Shown here: positions 37,891-46,098 of the stretch, one piece after another
Layout: each line of letters begins with the position of its first letter
Numbering within the stretch: position 1 is the stretch's first letter
Assembly: GCA_021770065.1 (NCBI GenBank)
Contig: JAETRR010000003.1
Location: forward strand, 1 to 64,000
Direction: 5' to 3'
From: Lachnoclostridium sp.
GTDB taxonomy: Bacteria > Bacillota > Clostridia > Lachnospirales > Lachnospiraceae
DNA length: 64,000 nt
Program-made: the position numbers and the translations under genes
Notes under the pieces: model-generated
Seen by the model: only the letters and a program-made list of their open reading frames with translations
Databases searched by the model: none
Told to the model about the DNA's origin: nothing

Positions 37891-39204
37891 ATGTTGGATA
37901 TGAAGAGGGTTGCGCTGCATAATCTGGGCTGTAAAGTGAATGCTTATGAGACGGAGGCTATGGGGCAGCTTCTTAAGGATGCGGGCTATGTGCTTGTGCC
38001 TTTTGATGCCGGGGCGGATATTTATATTATCAACACCTGTACAGTGACGAATATTGCTGACCGTAAATCCAGGCAGATGCTTCACCGGGCGAAGAAGATG
38101 AACCCGGAGGCGGTTGTGGTGGCTGTGGGGTGTTATGTTCAGACGGCCGGAGATCATATCTGGGAGGATGGTTCTGTTGATCTGGTTATTGGCAATAATA
38201 AGAAGAAGGATCTGATTTCGATTCTGGAGGATTATGATAAAGGGCGTAAGGCGGAGGCTCTCATTGACATTAACCATACAAAGGAGTACGAGAGCCTTTT
38301 TGTGACTGAGCGGGCGGAGCACACGAGGGCTTATGTGAAGGTACAGGATGGGTGCAATCAGTTCTGCAGCTATTGCATTATTCCCTATGCCAGAGGCCGT
38401 GTGCGCAGCAGGGCGGAGAAAGAGATCCGGGCGGAAGCAGAGAAGCTTGCACAGGGGGGCTGCCGGGAGGTGGTCCTTACGGGGATTCATTTGAGCTCTT
38501 ACGGCGTGGATATGGAAGGGGCAGACCTGTTGTCGCTTATCCGGATGGTACAGGAAATTCCGGGAATCCGGCGCATCCGCCTGGGGTCTTTGGAGCCGCG
38601 GATTATTACGGAGGAGTTTGCGAAGGCTCTGGGAGAGACGGATAAGCTCTGTCCCCACTTTCATCTGTCCCTCCAGAGCGGCTGTGACGGAGTTTTGAAG
38701 CGGATGAACCGCCGGTATACAACGGCGGAATACGAGATAGCCTGTGAACTTCTCCGGAGTGTTTTCGCCGATCCGGCTTTAACCACGGATGTGATTGTGG
38801 GTTTTCCGGGAGAAACGGACGAGGAATTTTGTGAGACAGAGGCTTTTTTAAAGAGAATTGCCTTTTTCCAGACCCATATTTTTAAATATTCCAGAAGAAA
38901 GGGAACGAAGGCCGCCGAAATGGCCGGGCAGATTCGGGAGGATGTGAAGGCAGAACGGAGCAGACGGCTTCTTGAGCTTAACGAAATTTATGAAAGACGG
39001 TTTCTTGAAAGACAGACAGGAAGGCAGACAGAAATTCTGGTGGAAGAATCTGTGGAGATTTCCGGCATCTCTTATCAGACCGGCCATACCAGGGAATACT
39101 GCCGGGCGGTTTTTGTCTCGGACACGGATTTGACCGGACAGATTGTGTATGCTGTGGGTGAAAAAGTTTTAGAAAACGGGCTCCTGTTATGTAAACTTCT
39201 CTGA
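37891..39204 (+). CDS. mtaB: tRNA t6A37 methylthiotransferase MtaB
   Basis: RVALHNLGCKVNAYETEAMGQLL..NTCTVTNIADRKSRQMLHRAKK..VQDGCNQFCSYCIIPYARGRVRSR. Confidence 0.95.
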   Translation: MLDMKRVALHNLGCKVNAYETEAMGQLLKDAGYVLVPFDAGADIYIINTCTVTNIADRKSRQMLHRAKKMNPEAVVVAVGCYVQTAGDHIWEDGSVDLVIGNNKKKDLISILEDYDKGRKAEALIDINHTKEYESLFVTERAEHTRAYVKVQDGCNQFCSYCIIPYARGRVRSRAEKEIRAEAEKLAQGGCREVVLTGIHLSSYGVDMEGADLLSLIRMVQEIPGIRRIRLGSLEPRIITEEFAKALGETDKLCPHFHLSLQSGCDGVLKRMNRRYTTAEYEIACELLRSVFADPALTTDVIVGFPGETDEEFCETEAFLKRIAFFQTHIFKYSRRKGTKAAEMAGQIREDVKAERSRRLLELNEIYERRFLERQTGRQTEILVEESVEISGISYQTGHTREYCRAVFVSDTDLTGQIVYAVGEKVLENGLLLCKLL

Positions 39205-39325
39205 AAAGGTATTGTATTTTTTGAAATTATAGAGTAGAATAAGAGGGAGTGGTCTTAGGAGCGTGAAAAATGAAGGTTCAAATGAACGGGGAAAATGCAG
39301 GTTCATTTGTTCTGTGGAGGCAGAA

Positions 39326-39589
39326 ATGGGTAGATTGGATAGCACACAAAACTTTAAAGTGATGCCGGAGACGGAAACCAGAGTGGGCGATATTCTGCAT
39401 CAGGTATACCAGGCTATGACGGAGAAAGGTTATAACCCGGTAAATCAGATTGTGGGATATATTATGTCCGGGGATCCAACATATATCACAAGCCACAACA
39501 ATGCGCGCAGTCTGATTATGAAGGTGGAACGTGACGAGCTGGTAGAGGAGCTTCTGAAAGTTTATATTAAGACAACCGTAAATGAATAA
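39326..39589 (+). CDS. ireB: IreB family regulatory phosphoprotein (UPF0297)
   Basis: [61 protein letters not shown]. Confidence 0.93.
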   Translation: MGRLDSTQNFKVMPETETRVGDILHQVYQAMTEKGYNPVNQIVGYIMSGDPTYITSHNNARSLIMKVERDELVEELLKVYIKTTVNE

Positions 39590-39593
39590 GCCG

Positions 39594-39620
39594 GTTACTG
39601 CTCACAGAGTGAACAGTAAC
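39594..39620. repeat. Small dispersed palindrome, copy 3 (GTTACTGCTCAC-AGA-GTGAACAGTAAC)
   Basis: Perfect family match between ireB and ruvX. Confidence 0.85.
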
Positions 39621-39656
39621 ATAAGCCATTTTTCGGGAAAGAGACGGGGACAGCTT

Positions 39657-40109
39657 ATGAGAATCATGGGACTGGATTTTGGTTCCAAAACCCTGGGGGT
39701 GGCAGTGAGTGATCCTTTAGGCATCACAGCCCAGCCGGTAGAGATTATCAGAAGAAAATCAGAGAATAAGCTGAGGCAGACTCTTGCACGTCTGGAAGAG
39801 CTGGCAGAGGAATACCAGGTCACGCGGTTTGTGCTGGGCCTTCCCAAAAATATGAACAATACTCTGGGAGAACGGGCGGAGAAATCTCTGGAATTTAAGG
39901 AGATGCTGGAGAGAAGGACAGGTCTGCCTGTTGTGATGTGGGACGAGCGGCTGACCACAGTGGAAGCCAATCGGGCATTGATGGAAGGAAATGTGCGGAG
40001 AGAGAACAGGGGCAGGTATGTAGATGCTGTTGCCGCTGTTCTGATTCTTCAAGGCTATCTGGATTCTATTTACGCACCGGAAACTGCTGAACCGGGAGAT
40101 GAGGAGTAG
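39657..40109 (+). CDS. ruvX: Holliday junction resolvase RuvX (YqgF)
   Basis: [68 protein letters not shown]. Confidence 0.95.
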   Translation: MRIMGLDFGSKTLGVAVSDPLGITAQPVEIIRRKSENKLRQTLARLEELAEEYQVTRFVLGLPKNMNNTLGERAEKSLEFKEMLERRTGLPVVMWDERLTTVEANRALMEGNVRRENRGRYVDAVAAVLILQGYLDSIYAPETAEPGDEE

Positions 40110-40112
40110 AGA

Positions 40113-40373
40113 ATGGAGAAAATTACGTTTATCCAGAATGATACAGGAGAGGAGACGGAATTTTTTGTTCTGGAGGAGACGAGGCTGAATGGAATAGATT
40201 ACATTCTGGTGGCAGACTCGGAAGAAGAGGACGCAGAAGCTCTGATCTTAAAGGATTTATCTGCGGACGGCGACCAGGATGCAGTCTATGAGATTGTAGA
40301 GGATGACCGGGAACTGGAAGCTGTGATGAGCATTTTTGAACAGCTTTTGGAGGATGTGGACATCACCCTTTAG
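40113..40373 (+). CDS. DUF1292 family protein (YrzB)
   Basis: ITFIQNDTGEETEFFVLEETRLNGIDYILVADSEEEDAEALILKD; syntenic ireB-ruvX-DUF1292. Confidence 0.88.
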   Translation: MEKITFIQNDTGEETEFFVLEETRLNGIDYILVADSEEEDAEALILKDLSADGDQDAVYEIVEDDRELEAVMSIFEQLLEDVDITL

Positions 40374-40393
40374 CAGACAGGGGAAAAGGACAG

Positions 40394-40858
40394 GTGGCGT
40401 CTGTGGCGATTGAGAGGGAAGAATTTAAAAAATTACTGAAGGAAAAGGGACTTAAGGTAACCAGGCAGCGCCTGGTGGTTCTTGAGGTACTGGCAGAGAG
40501 CCCGGAAGAACATCTGACCGCAGAGGAGATATACGAGAGAGTAAAGACAGAGAACCCGGACATCGGGTTAGCTACTGTTTATAGAACGGTTCAGCTTTTG
40601 CTGGAACTGGAGCTGATTGACCGAATCAATCTGGATGACGGTTTTGTCCGCTATGAGATTGGAGACACACAGGAGAATGAGCATCACCGGCATCATCATT
40701 TGATCTGCCTGCGGTGCGGACGCGTGTCTGCATTTCAGAAGGATATGCTGGAAGCGCTGGAGACGGGGGTAGAAGCGGCGCTGGGATTCCGGGTGACGGA
40801 TCATGAGGTGAAACTTTACGGCATCTGCAGGAACTGTTCGGAGCAAGAGAGAATTTAA
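40394..40858 (+). CDS. Fur family metalloregulator
   Basis: KLLKEKGLKVTRQRLVVLEVLAESPEEHLTAEEIYERVKTENPDIGLATVYRTVQLL..EHHRHHHLICLRCGRV. Confidence 0.93.
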   Translation: MASVAIEREEFKKLLKEKGLKVTRQRLVVLEVLAESPEEHLTAEEIYERVKTENPDIGLATVYRTVQLLLELELIDRINLDDGFVRYEIGDTQENEHHRHHHLICLRCGRVSAFQKDMLEALETGVEAALGFRVTDHEVKLYGICRNCSEQERI

Positions 40859-40860
40859 AA

Positions 40861-40967
40861 CAGCATTTTCCCGGAAGTACCTGGATGGATTTACAGGCAC
40901 ATTATTTTGTGACTGAAAATCTGTCTCCAGGAAGGGTGCGGACAGGGAAATACGGAACTGGAAACAG
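40861..40967 (+). repeat. Dispersed ~105-bp hairpin element, copy D, upstream of RNase J gene
   Basis: CTGGATGGATTTACAGGCACATTATTTTGTGACTGAAAATCTGTCTCCAG..GGGAAATACGGAACTGG. Confidence 0.8.
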
Positions 40968-41029
40968 CAATACCCGGGACAGGGTATTACGGAACTGGAT
41001 ATTACGGAACTTTTTATTGGAGGTTAGAT

Positions 41030-42694
41030 TTGAGAAATATTAACAATTCAAAATTGCGTATCATTCCCCTGGGCGGACTGGAGCAGATAGGAATGAATAT
41101 TACTGCCTTTGAATTTGAAGACAGTATTATTGTTGTGGACTGCGGCCTGTCTTTTCCGGAGGATGATATGCTGGGAATCGATCTGGTGATTCCCGATATC
41201 ACATATTTAAAAGACAATATACAGAAGGTAAAGGGATTTGTGATAACCCACGGACACGAGGATCACATCGGCGCCCTGCCCTATGTTTTAAAAGAACTTA
41301 ACGTTCCGGTGTATGCCACGAAGCTGACCATCGGACTGATTGAGAATAAACTCCGGGAACACAATCTTATTAATAACACCAAGCGGAAGGTGGTTCAGCA
41401 TGGACAATCTATCAATCTGGGAGCTTTCCGGATTGAATTTATCAAAACCAACCACAGCATTGTGGATGCTTCCGCCCTGGCTATTTACTCTCCGGCGGGA
41501 ATTGTGATACACACGGGAGACTTTAAAGTGGATTATACCCCGGTATTCGGAGATGCCATTGATCTGCAGCGTTTTGGGGAGATTGGAAAGAAGGGCGTGC
41601 TTGCCCTTATGTGCGACAGCACCAATGCAGAGCGGCCGGGCTTTACTATGTCGGAGCGTACTGTGGGAAGAGTGTTCGACAACATTATGTCGGATCACAA
41701 GAACTCCCGTATCATCATTGCTACTTTCGCTTCAAACGTCGACCGTGTGCAGCAGATTATCAATTCTGCCTATAAGTACGGCCGTAAGGTTGTGGTGGAA
41801 GGCCGCAGCATGGTAAATGTAATTAAGACGGCTGCGGAGCTTGGATATCTGACAGTACCGGATAAGACTCTGATTGATATTGAAATGATGAAAAATTATC
41901 CCGACGATCAGGTGGTCCTGATTACCACGGGAAGCCAGGGAGAATCCATGGCAGCCCTGTCCCGGATTGCGGCCAATCTTCACAAAAAGGTGCAGATTAA
42001 ACCGGGGGATACGGTGATTTTCAGTTCCAAGGCCATTCCCGGCAACGAGAAAGCAGTATCTAAGGTGATCAACGAGCTTTCCATGAAGGGGGCGGATGTG
42101 ATTTTTCAGGATGCACATGTGTCCGGCCATGCCTGCCAGGAAGAGATCAAGCTGATTTATTCTCTGGTTCATCCGAAATATGCCATTCCGGTGCATGGCG
42201 AATACCGTCATCTGAAAGCGCAGGCGGATCTGGCAAAAAATCTGGGGATTGCCAAGGAAAATATTTTTATTCTTTCTTCCGGCGATGTGCTGGAGCTTGG
42301 GGAAAACAGCGCCAGGGTAGTAGACCATGTGCACACGGGCTCCATTCTGGTGGACGGCCTCGGCGTGGGAGATGTAGGAAATATTGTATTGAGGGATAGA
42401 CAGCATCTGGCCGAAGATGGTATTATGATTGTGGTGATGACTCTGGAAAAGTACAGCAGCCAGCTTCTGGCGGGGCCGGATATTGTGTCCCGGGGCTTTG
42501 TCTATGTGCGTGAATCCGAGGATTTGATGGAGGAAGCGAGAGCCGTGGTAAACGATGCGGTGAACGACTGTCTGGATCGGGGAGTTTCTGACTGGGGGAA
42601 ATTAAAGAATGTAATCAAGGACTCCCTCAGTGAATTTATCTGGAAAAGAACAAAGCGTAATCCCATGATTCTCCCGATTATTATGGAAGTTTAG
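41030..42694 (+). CDS. rnj: Ribonuclease J, TTG start
   Basis: LRIIPLGGLEQIGMNITAFEFEDSIIVVDCGLSFPEDDMLGIDLVIPDI..THGHEDHIGALPYVL. Confidence 0.95.
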   Translation: MRNINNSKLRIIPLGGLEQIGMNITAFEFEDSIIVVDCGLSFPEDDMLGIDLVIPDITYLKDNIQKVKGFVITHGHEDHIGALPYVLKELNVPVYATKLTIGLIENKLREHNLINNTKRKVVQHGQSINLGAFRIEFIKTNHSIVDASALAIYSPAGIVIHTGDFKVDYTPVFGDAIDLQRFGEIGKKGVLALMCDSTNAERPGFTMSERTVGRVFDNIMSDHKNSRIIIATFASNVDRVQQIINSAYKYGRKVVVEGRSMVNVIKTAAELGYLTVPDKTLIDIEMMKNYPDDQVVLITTGSQGESMAALSRIAANLHKKVQIKPGDTVIFSSKAIPGNEKAVSKVINELSMKGADVIFQDAHVSGHACQEEIKLIYSLVHPKYAIPVHGEYRHLKAQADLAKNLGIAKENIFILSSGDVLELGENSARVVDHVHTGSILVDGLGVGDVGNIVLRDRQHLAEDGIMIVVMTLEKYSSQLLAGPDIVSRGFVYVRESEDLMEEARAVVNDAVNDCLDRGVSDWGKLKNVIKDSLSEFIWKRTKRNPMILPIIMEV

Positions 42695-42734
42695 TGACGG
42701 CACAGTTGTATCAGATGCGTGTAGGAGACGGAAG

Positions 42735-43115
42735 ATGAATACAAAACGAGCAGCTTTAACAGTCCTGTCAATTGCATTAAAGATTGTAGTGATAGCAGTG
42801 GTTATTTTAGGAATTATCCGGCTGGGCGGCATGGCCTTTGACTACGGCCATTCCGTATTCCAGGAGGAAGCGGTGGATGCGGAGCCGGGAAGAAGTATTA
42901 CGGTGACCATCGAGGATGGCTCCGATATCTCGGCAGTTGCAAAGCTTTTGGAGGATAAGGGACTTGTAAATGACTGGAAGCTGTTCTATATCCAGGTCAA
43001 AGTATCCAAATATGCAAAGAAGCTGGAGGCCGGAACTTATACTCTGACTACGGCTATGAAGCCCAGAGAGATGATGGCAGTCATGGCCGGAACAGACCCG
43101 GCTGAGGAAAGTTAA
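42735..43115 (+). CDS. MltG-like N-terminal domain protein (126 aa; lytic transglycosylase domain absent)
   Basis: TM segment then ITVTIEDGSDISAVAKLLEDKGLVNDWKLFYIQVKVSKYAKKLEAGTYTL. Confidence 0.7.
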   Translation: MNTKRAALTVLSIALKIVVIAVVILGIIRLGGMAFDYGHSVFQEEAVDAEPGRSITVTIEDGSDISAVAKLLEDKGLVNDWKLFYIQVKVSKYAKKLEAGTYTLTTAMKPREMMAVMAGTDPAEES

Positions 43116-43757
43116 GTGATTGTTGACGAGAGAATAACGGCTTATATCAATTCACTGGATATGGGCAATACAAAGCTTTTAAATGAGATAGAGGAAGAGG
43201 CGAGAAGGGACTGCGTGCCGGTGATCCGCCGGGAAATGCAGAGTTTTCTGAAAACGCTTCTGGCAGTAAGACAGCCCAGGGCCATTCTGGAGGTAGGAAC
43301 GGCCGTAGGCTTTTCTGCTCTTATGATGTGTGAGTACGCTCATCCTGAGGCACATATTACTACGATTGAGAAGTATGAGAAGCGGATCCCCATTGCAAAG
43401 GAGAATTTTCGAAGAGCCGGCCGGGAGGATCAGATCACGCTTTTGGAGGGGGATGCTTCGGAGCATTTAAGGCGACTTGCCGGATCCTTTGACTTCATTT
43501 TTATGGATGCGGCCAAGGGGCAGTATATCCATTTCCTGCCGGATGTGCTGCGGCTTCTGGAGCCGGGCGGAATTCTGGTATCGGATAATGTACTGCAGGA
43601 TGGCGATCTGATTGAATCCCGGTTTGCGGTGGAACGCCGGAACCGTACCATTCACGGCAGGATGAGAGAATATCTGTATGAGCTGAAGCATAATCCGCAG
43701 CTGGTTACTTCCGTTCTCCCTCTGGGGGATGGGGTGACTTTAAGTGTGAAGAGGTGA
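43116..43757 (+). CDS. O-methyltransferase (YrrM/TrmR-like), GTG start
   Basis: RAILEVGTAVGFSALMMCEYAHPEAHITTIEKYEKRIPIAKENFRRAG..DFIFMDAAKGQYIHFLPDVLRLLEPGGILVSDNVL. Confidence 0.9.
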   Translation: MIVDERITAYINSLDMGNTKLLNEIEEEARRDCVPVIRREMQSFLKTLLAVRQPRAILEVGTAVGFSALMMCEYAHPEAHITTIEKYEKRIPIAKENFRRAGREDQITLLEGDASEHLRRLAGSFDFIFMDAAKGQYIHFLPDVLRLLEPGGILVSDNVLQDGDLIESRFAVERRNRTIHGRMREYLYELKHNPQLVTSVLPLGDGVTLSVKR

Positions 43758-43760
43758 CAG

Positions 43761-45005
43761 GTGATGAAAAAACCGGAATTGCTGATACCGGCCGGCAGTC
43801 TGGAGGTATTGAAAACAGCAGTAATTTTTGGGGCGGATGCCGTCTATATCGGAGGGGAAGCTTTCGGGCTCCGCGCAAAGGCGAAGAACTTTTCCACGGA
43901 GGATATGAAAGAGGGTATTGCATTTGCCCATGAGCATGGAGTAAAGGTTTATGTGACGGCTAATATTCTGGCGCATAACCGGGATCTGGAAGGGATCCGG
44001 GAGTATTTCCGGGAGCTTAAGGAGGTGCGTCCGGATGCCCTCATTATTGCGGATCCCGGTGTGTTTATGCTGGCAAAGGAGATTTGTCCGGAGATTGAGC
44101 GTCATATCAGTACCCAGGCCAACAATACCAATTATATGACCTGCCGTTTCTGGAAGGAGCAGGGGGCAAAGCGTGTGGTGTCGGCAAGAGAACTTACGCT
44201 TTCGGAGCTTCGGGAGCTTCGGGCAAATATTCCGGAGGATCTGGAGATTGAGACGTTTATTCACGGGGCCATGTGTATTTCGTATTCCGGCCGGTGCCTG
44301 CTGAGCAATTATTTTACAGGCAGAGATGCCAACCAGGGTGCCTGTACCCATCCGTGCCGCTGGAAGTATGCGGTGGTGGAGGAGACACGGCCGGGGGAAT
44401 ATTTTCCGGTTTATGAAAATGAGAGGGGCTCATATATTTTTAATTCCAAGGATCTCTGTATGATTGAGCACATTCCGGAGCTTCTGGAGGCCGGAATTGA
44501 CAGTTTTAAGATCGAGGGGCGGATGAAGACGGCTCTGTATACAGCTGTGACTGCCCGGACTTATCGGAAGGCCATTGACGACTGTCTTAAGTCGGAGGAG
44601 CTTTACCGGAAAAATATGGAATGGTATAAGGAGCAGATCGGCGGCTGTACTTACCGGGAGTTTACGACGGGATTTTTTTACGGAAAGCCGGACGAGAGCA
44701 GCCAGATTTACGGGAACAGTACTTATATCAGGGGATATACCTATCTGGGGATTGTGAATGGCATTGATGACAGGGGGTACTGCCGGATTGAGCAGCGCAA
44801 TAAGTTTTCCGTGGGGGATGAAATTGAGATTATGAAGCCGGAAGGGGCGAATGTGCCTGTGAGGGTGGAGGAGATCCTCGATGAGGACGGAAGGCAGATG
44901 GAGAGTGCGCCGCATCCAAAACAGAAGCTGTTTGTAAGGCTCAGCGAAGAAGCAGCGGTTTTTGATCTTCTGCGGAAGAGAGAAGGGGCAGAGGGCACAG
45001 AATAG
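43761..45005 (+). CDS. Peptidase U32 family protein
   Basis: PELLIPAGSLEVLKTAVIFGADAVYIGGEAFGLRAKAKNFS..FIHGAMCISYSGRCLLSNYFTGRDANQGACTHPCRW. Confidence 0.94.
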   Translation: MMKKPELLIPAGSLEVLKTAVIFGADAVYIGGEAFGLRAKAKNFSTEDMKEGIAFAHEHGVKVYVTANILAHNRDLEGIREYFRELKEVRPDALIIADPGVFMLAKEICPEIERHISTQANNTNYMTCRFWKEQGAKRVVSARELTLSELRELRANIPEDLEIETFIHGAMCISYSGRCLLSNYFTGRDANQGACTHPCRWKYAVVEETRPGEYFPVYENERGSYIFNSKDLCMIEHIPELLEAGIDSFKIEGRMKTALYTAVTARTYRKAIDDCLKSEELYRKNMEWYKEQIGGCTYREFTTGFFYGKPDESSQIYGNSTYIRGYTYLGIVNGIDDRGYCRIEQRNKFSVGDEIEIMKPEGANVPVRVEEILDEDGRQMESAPHPKQKLFVRLSEEAAVFDLLRKREGAEGTE

Positions 45006-45075
45006 ACTGCCCTGGCGGGTTTTGGACGGGCAGAGAGATGTCTGTGCATGGCCTATTGTCTGAGATATAAGGTGG

Positions 45076-45136
45076 AAAGGCACTTCTTTGGGGGAGTTAT
45101 CATAAGATAATATAAATCCGCCAAAGAGGTGCCTTT
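45076..45136 (+). promoter_or_regulatory. Inverted repeat enclosing a sporulation-sigma-like -10 and sequestering the sigK RBS
   Basis: AAAGGCACTTCTTTGG (45076-45091) / CCAAAGAGGTGCCTTT (45121-45136); CATAAGATA at 45101-45109 fits CATANNNTA. Confidence 0.5.
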
Positions 45137-45754
45137 TTGAAAACTTTTCCCCAACCACTACCGGCGAAAGAGGAGCAATTTTATCTGCAGAAGCTGAAGG
45201 AGGGAGACCTTGAGGCACGTAATATCCTGGTGGAGCACAATCTTCGTCTGGTGGCCCATATTGTGAAAAAATATCAGGGAACGGAGGAGGATGTGGAGGA
45301 TTTGATTTCCATTGGTACAATTGGTCTGATAAAGGCTGTGACTACGTTTGACAGCGGGAAGGGGCCGCGGCTTGCAACTTATGCGGCGCGCTGTGTGGAG
45401 AATGAACTTTTAATGTTTTTCCGGGCAAAGAAGAAGACGGCCAGAGAAACCTCTTATTATGAACCGATTGGTACGGATAAGGAAGGAAATGAGATTCATC
45501 TGCTGGATATTATTGAGAGTAATGAACGTGATGCCTTTGCACAGATCAGCCTGAAGGCGGACAGCAAGAAGCTGTATGAGCTGCTCGAACAGGTGCTGAC
45601 GCCCCGGGAACAGAAGGTTTTGATTATGAGGTACGGGCTTTTTAATGGAAAGGAATACACCCAGCGGGAAATTGCCGGTCAGCTTGGTATTTCCCGTTCT
45701 TATATTAGCAGGATTGAGAAAAATGCTTTGGGGAAGCTGAAGGAGTATTTTTAA
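45137..45754 (+). CDS. sigK: Sporulation-type RNA polymerase sigma factor (SigK-like)
   Basis: LKEGDLEARNILVEHNLRLVAHIVKKYQGTEEDVEDLISIGTIGLIKAVTTFDSGKGPRLATYAARCVENELLMFFR. Confidence 0.88.
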   Translation: MKTFPQPLPAKEEQFYLQKLKEGDLEARNILVEHNLRLVAHIVKKYQGTEEDVEDLISIGTIGLIKAVTTFDSGKGPRLATYAARCVENELLMFFRAKKKTARETSYYEPIGTDKEGNEIHLLDIIESNERDAFAQISLKADSKKLYELLEQVLTPREQKVLIMRYGLFNGKEYTQREIAGQLGISRSYISRIEKNALGKLKEYF

Positions 45755-45873
45755 GCGAGGGCGGACGGGATCGATCCGAACCCCGGGCCGTGCTTTTCCA
45801 TATCTTCGCAATAAGGAATCCTCCCACTTTGTGGGTCCCTCCTTATTACAACGTTCGGACGGTTCACGTACAC

Positions 45874-45958
45874 GCTGTCTGATTCAGGCGAACATTACCT
45901 TGAAGTGCTTGAGAAAGCTTTTCTTGTTTTAAAGTAATGTTCGCCTGAATCAGACAGC
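45874..45958. repeat. Long inverted repeat (25-bp perfect arms, 35-nt loop) between sigK and acsB
   Basis: GCTGTCTGATTCAGGCGAACATTAC (45874-45898) / GTAATGTTCGCCTGAATCAGACAGC (45934-45958), imperfect outward extension TTCACG/CGTGAA. Confidence 0.92.
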
Positions 45959-46015
45959 ATGTTCGTGAATCTTGATTTTTTCAGTAACAATTCACAAATC
46001 CCCTCCCGGGGGTTA

Positions 46016-46044
46016 TTGACTTCCCTGTGCAGGAGTGATAAAAT
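46016..46044 (+). promoter_or_regulatory. Candidate sigma-A promoter for acsB
   Basis: TTGACT - 17 nt - TAAAAT. Confidence 0.65.
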
Positions 46045-46098
46045 TTAAGACATGTAGTAGAGTATCAAATACAATAAACCCAAGGAGGGACCGATACT

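Noticed and set aside
45137-45754. skin-type insertion in sigK
   Set aside because: The sigK-like ORF is intact and contiguous; no recombinase nearby.
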